Origin: Orbus sasakiae
Lineage (GTDB): Bacteria > Pseudomonadota > Gammaproteobacteria > Enterobacterales > Orbaceae
Direction of reading: 5' to 3'
Assembly (NCBI RefSeq): GCF_039542345.1
Contig: NZ_BAABHY010000001.1
Location: 372,001-436,000, forward strand
DNA: 64,000 nucleotides
Position 1 is the first letter of the stretch. Every line of letters starts with the position of its first letter. The translations under genes were made by a program, and so were the position numbers. Under the pieces are notes generated by a model. The model did not search any database, had not been told where the DNA came from, and saw nothing but the letters and a program-made list of their open reading frames with translations. Below, in pieces: positions 62,095 through 64,000 of the stretch.

Positions 62095-62577
62095 ATGAAC
62101 AATATATCATCCCTCACTTTATTAGGTGATCAGTCAGTTAGCTACCAACACGATTATGCACCTGACATCTTAGAAGCATTTGATAATAAACATCTAGATA
62201 ATGATTATTTTGTAAAGTTTAATTGTCCCGAATTTACTAGCTTATGTCCCATCACCGGTCAACCTGATTTTGCAACAATCTATATTTCGTATGTGCCAAA
62301 TATTAAAATGGTTGAAAGCAAATCATTAAAGCTCTATTTATTTAGTTTCCGTAACCATGGGGATTTTCATGAAGATTGTATTAACATTATCATGAAAGAT
62401 CTGATCAAACTCATGGATCCTAAGTACATTGAAGTATGGGGTAAATTCACACCACGAGGTGGTATTTCAATCGATCCTTATGCAAATTATGGTAAAGCAG
62501 GAACGAAATGGCAAGATGTTGCTTTTAATCGTTTAGCTAATCATGACCTTTATCCTGAAAAAATAGATAATCGTTAA
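62095..62577 (+). CDS. queF: 7-cyano-7-deazaguanine reductase, type I (short)
   Basis: This enzyme reduces preQ0 to preQ1 with NADPH in queuosine synthesis. Cys51 (SLCPITGQPDF) forms the thioimide and Asp58 protonates. The NADPH motif MVESKSLKLYLFSFRNHGDFHEDC is complete. At 160 aa it is the short unimodular type seen in Bacillus, not the 282-aa bimodular type of E. coli. AAGGA selects the ATG at 62095 and lies within the riboswitch. Confidence 0.95.
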   Translation: MNNISSLTLLGDQSVSYQHDYAPDILEAFDNKHLDNDYFVKFNCPEFTSLCPITGQPDFATIYISYVPNIKMVESKSLKLYLFSFRNHGDFHEDCINIIMKDLIKLMDPKYIEVWGKFTPRGGISIDPYANYGKAGTKWQDVAFNRLANHDLYPEKIDNR

Positions 62578-62604
62578 TCTTTAATTTTGATAAGTGGTGT
62601 TCAA

Positions 62605-63273
62605 ATGTTACAACAACGTAAGGCTTTGGTGATCTTTTCTGGTGGTCAAGATTCAACAACATGTTTAATTCAAGCTATTGCACAATATGGTGTCAATCAT
62701 GTTGAAGCGATTAGTTTTAATTATGGTCAACGTCATGCTATCGAGTTAGAAAGGGCAAAATACATTGCTGATGACTTAGGCATTTGCCAAACTGTGATCG
62801 ACACATCTGTTATCAAACAAACAACACATAATGCCTTAATTGATGATACGATGGCGGTAACATCAGCTCAACAAGGTGACAAATACCCTAATACCTTTGT
62901 TGATGGACGTAATGCGTTATTTCTTTTACTCGCAGGATGTTATGCCAAACAAAAACAAATTTCAGACATTATCATTGGTGTTTGCGAAACCGATTTTAGT
63001 GGTTATCCTGACTGTCGTGATGTATTTGTAAAATCAATGAATGTCACCATGAATTTAGCTATGGATTATGCGTTTAATATTATTACGCCACTTATGTATT
63101 TAACGAAAGCGCAAACATGGGCACTTGCTGATGAATTCGGTTACCTTGATTATATAAAGCAACATACGCACACATGCTATAATGGTGTGATTAATGGGTG
63201 TGGTCAATGCACAAGCTGTATACTACGCGAGAAAGGATTAACCGAATACTTACAATTAAAAGCCAACAAATAA
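62605..63273 (+). CDS. queC: 7-cyano-7-deazaguanine synthase
   Basis: This 222-aa ATP-dependent enzyme makes preQ0 from 7-carboxy-7-deazaguanine and ammonia. It has the PP-loop FSGGQDSTT near residue 12 and the four zinc cysteines in the tail (CYNGVINGCGQCTSC). It follows queF by 27 nt. ATG at 62605 is preferred; an in-frame TTG at 62587 is possible. Confidence 0.95.
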   Translation: MLQQRKALVIFSGGQDSTTCLIQAIAQYGVNHVEAISFNYGQRHAIELERAKYIADDLGICQTVIDTSVIKQTTHNALIDDTMAVTSAQQGDKYPNTFVDGRNALFLLLAGCYAKQKQISDIIIGVCETDFSGYPDCRDVFVKSMNVTMNLAMDYAFNIITPLMYLTKAQTWALADEFGYLDYIKQHTHTCYNGVINGCGQCTSCILREKGLTEYLQLKANK

Positions 63274-63277
63274 TAGA

Positions 63278-63311
63278 TGGGTTCCCTCACCCCAATTAAT
63301 TTTAAAAAAGG
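63278..63311 (+). promoter_or_regulatory. Possible second preQ1-I-like riboswitch upstream of yhhQ
   Basis: TGGG (63278-63281) can pair with CCCA (63291-63294). The loop TTCCCTCAC offers CC to pair with GG of the ribosome site AAGG at the end of an A-rich tail (63304-63311). The layout resembles known preQ1-I aptamers with the P1 sequence UGGG/CCCA. P1 is only 4 bp and the tail slightly long, so this is tentative. Confidence 0.4.
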
Positions 63312-63318
63312 ACACAAA

Positions 63319-63960
63319 ATGGATTTATTTACAACAGCCCAAAAACAAAAGGCATTATATCAATTAGCCTTTTTTCATATTTTAATTATTGCCTCAAGTA
63401 ACTATCTGGTACAGATACCGTTTACTATTTTGGGTTTCCACACCACATGGGGTGCATTTACATTTCCTTTCATATTTTTAACAACAGATTTAACGATTCG
63501 TGTTTTTGGCGCGAGCCTTGCAAGAAAAATTATATTTGTCGTCATGATACCTGCACTCATTTTATCGTATGTGATATCAGTACTATTTTTTGATGGTCAA
63601 TGGACTGGGTTAGCCTCACTAGCTGACTTCAATGTATTTGTATTTCGTATTGCATTAGCGAGTTTTGCTGCTTATTTTGTCGGTCAGATAATGGATATCA
63701 CAGTATTTAATTATTTGCGAAAAAATCAAAAATGGTGGGTTGCACCATCAGCAGCTGCGATTGTTGGAAATATCATCGATACTTTTGTTTTTTTCAGTAT
63801 CGCTTTTTATCGTAGCGAAGATGCTTTTATGTCCGAAAACTGGGTAGAAATCGCAACAATAGATTATGGATTTAAATTGTTGATATGTGGTTTATTTTTC
63901 TTACCATTATATGGTGTATTACTCAATGTATTATTAAAAACGTTGCTTAACAAAAAATAG
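63319..63960 (+). CDS. yhhQ: Queuosine-precursor transporter YhhQ/QueT
   Basis: This 213-aa protein of the VUT/YhhQ family has about six membrane helices. The family blocks are SNYLVQIPFTILGFHTTWGAFTFPFIFLTTDL and VGQIMDITVFNYLRKNQKWW. In E. coli YhhQ imports preQ0 and preQ1. Placement after queF-queC lets synthesis and salvage be controlled together. AAGGA selects the ATG at 63319. Confidence 0.94.
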   Translation: MDLFTTAQKQKALYQLAFFHILIIASSNYLVQIPFTILGFHTTWGAFTFPFIFLTTDLTIRVFGASLARKIIFVVMIPALILSYVISVLFFDGQWTGLASLADFNVFVFRIALASFAAYFVGQIMDITVFNYLRKNQKWWVAPSAAAIVGNIIDTFVFFSIAFYRSEDAFMSENWVEIATIDYGFKLLICGLFFLPLYGVLLNVLLKTLLNKK

Positions 63961-63977
63961 TGCTTTGTGACAAAATA

Positions 63978-64000
63978 AAATGGCGCATTATGCGCCATTT
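63978..64000 (+). terminator. Terminator after yhhQ
   Basis: AAATGGCGCA pairs with TGCGCCATTT across a TTA loop, reaching the right edge of the window, so any further T residues cannot be seen. Confidence 0.85.

Noticed and set aside
1..64000. CRISPR arrays, insertion sequences, prophage or integrase genes
   Set aside because: I found no regularly spaced repeats, transposase, integrase or phage genes by reading; the window is ordinary chromosome with a few accessory clusters.

Overview
The window is AT-rich chromosomal DNA from a gammaproteobacterium with gene content and local order close to Enterobacterales and Pasteurellaceae. Examples are ilvD-ilvA, rplM-rpsI, yihI-hemN, hofM-Q, gmk-rpoZ-spoT-recG, trxB-cydD-cydC, frdABCD and thrS-infC-rpmI-rplT-pheM-pheS-pheT-ihfA. 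The low GC, the Firmicute-like mannose PTS with ManO, the short QueF and the fumarate reductase fit a host-associated Orbaceae bacterium (Gilliamella/Orbus type). That assignment is inference from gene content; there is no 16S rRNA gene here.

Layout. 1-3.8 kb: end of ilvD, ilvA (with a 12-G homopolymer), a Gfo/Idh/MocA oxidoreductase, rplM-rpsI. 3.8-9.5 kb: a membrane protein whose C-terminal half resembles DNA ligase B, then hemN, yihI, coaA, a DUF1090 protein and a secreted hydrolase. 9.5-10.4 kb: a gene-poor stretch with tandem hairpins, then tRNA-Val, tRNA-Val and tRNA-Lys. 10.4-13.8 kb: a DNA-uptake (hof/com/pil) operon behind a CRP-S-like site, in which the PilM and PilN parts are one fused gene. 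13.9-19.7 kb: yigL, tusA, a Cys-rich Sel1 protein and a Fur-box sitABCD metal importer. 19.9-22 kb: a LexA-boxed pair, a radical SAM/helix-hairpin-helix protein plus a DUF4130-type protein. This is the best candidate for an uncharacterised system. 22-33 kb: yiaD, recG, spoT, rpoZ, gmk, cydC, cydD, trxB. 33-40 kb: qmcA, ybbJ, an orphan DppA-like binding protein, a ClsC-type phospholipase D, a 32-aa membrane protein missed by length cut-offs, yajQ, dapD. 40-46 kb: a five-gene chaperone-usher fimbrial operon with two chaperones. 46-50 kb: frdABCD, separated from the fimbriae by a perfect FNR box inside a 13-bp inverted repeat. 50-54.3 kb: manXYZ-manO-manA. 54.3-64 kb: translation genes (thrS, infC, rpmI, rplT, pheST), ihfA, then queF-queC-yhhQ.

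How it works together. The genes suggest a fermentative or microaerobic life: fumarate respiration, assembly of cytochrome bd, PTS uptake of mannose with isomerisation to fructose 6-phosphate, iron/manganese scavenging, fimbrial attachment and DNA uptake. Cis-regulatory RNA is rich in the last 10 kb. It includes a thrS operator that mimics a tRNA-Thr anticodon arm, an AUU start on infC, a Phe-rich leader peptide with attenuator before pheST, a preQ1-I riboswitch before queF and a possible second one before the preQ0/preQ1 transporter gene.
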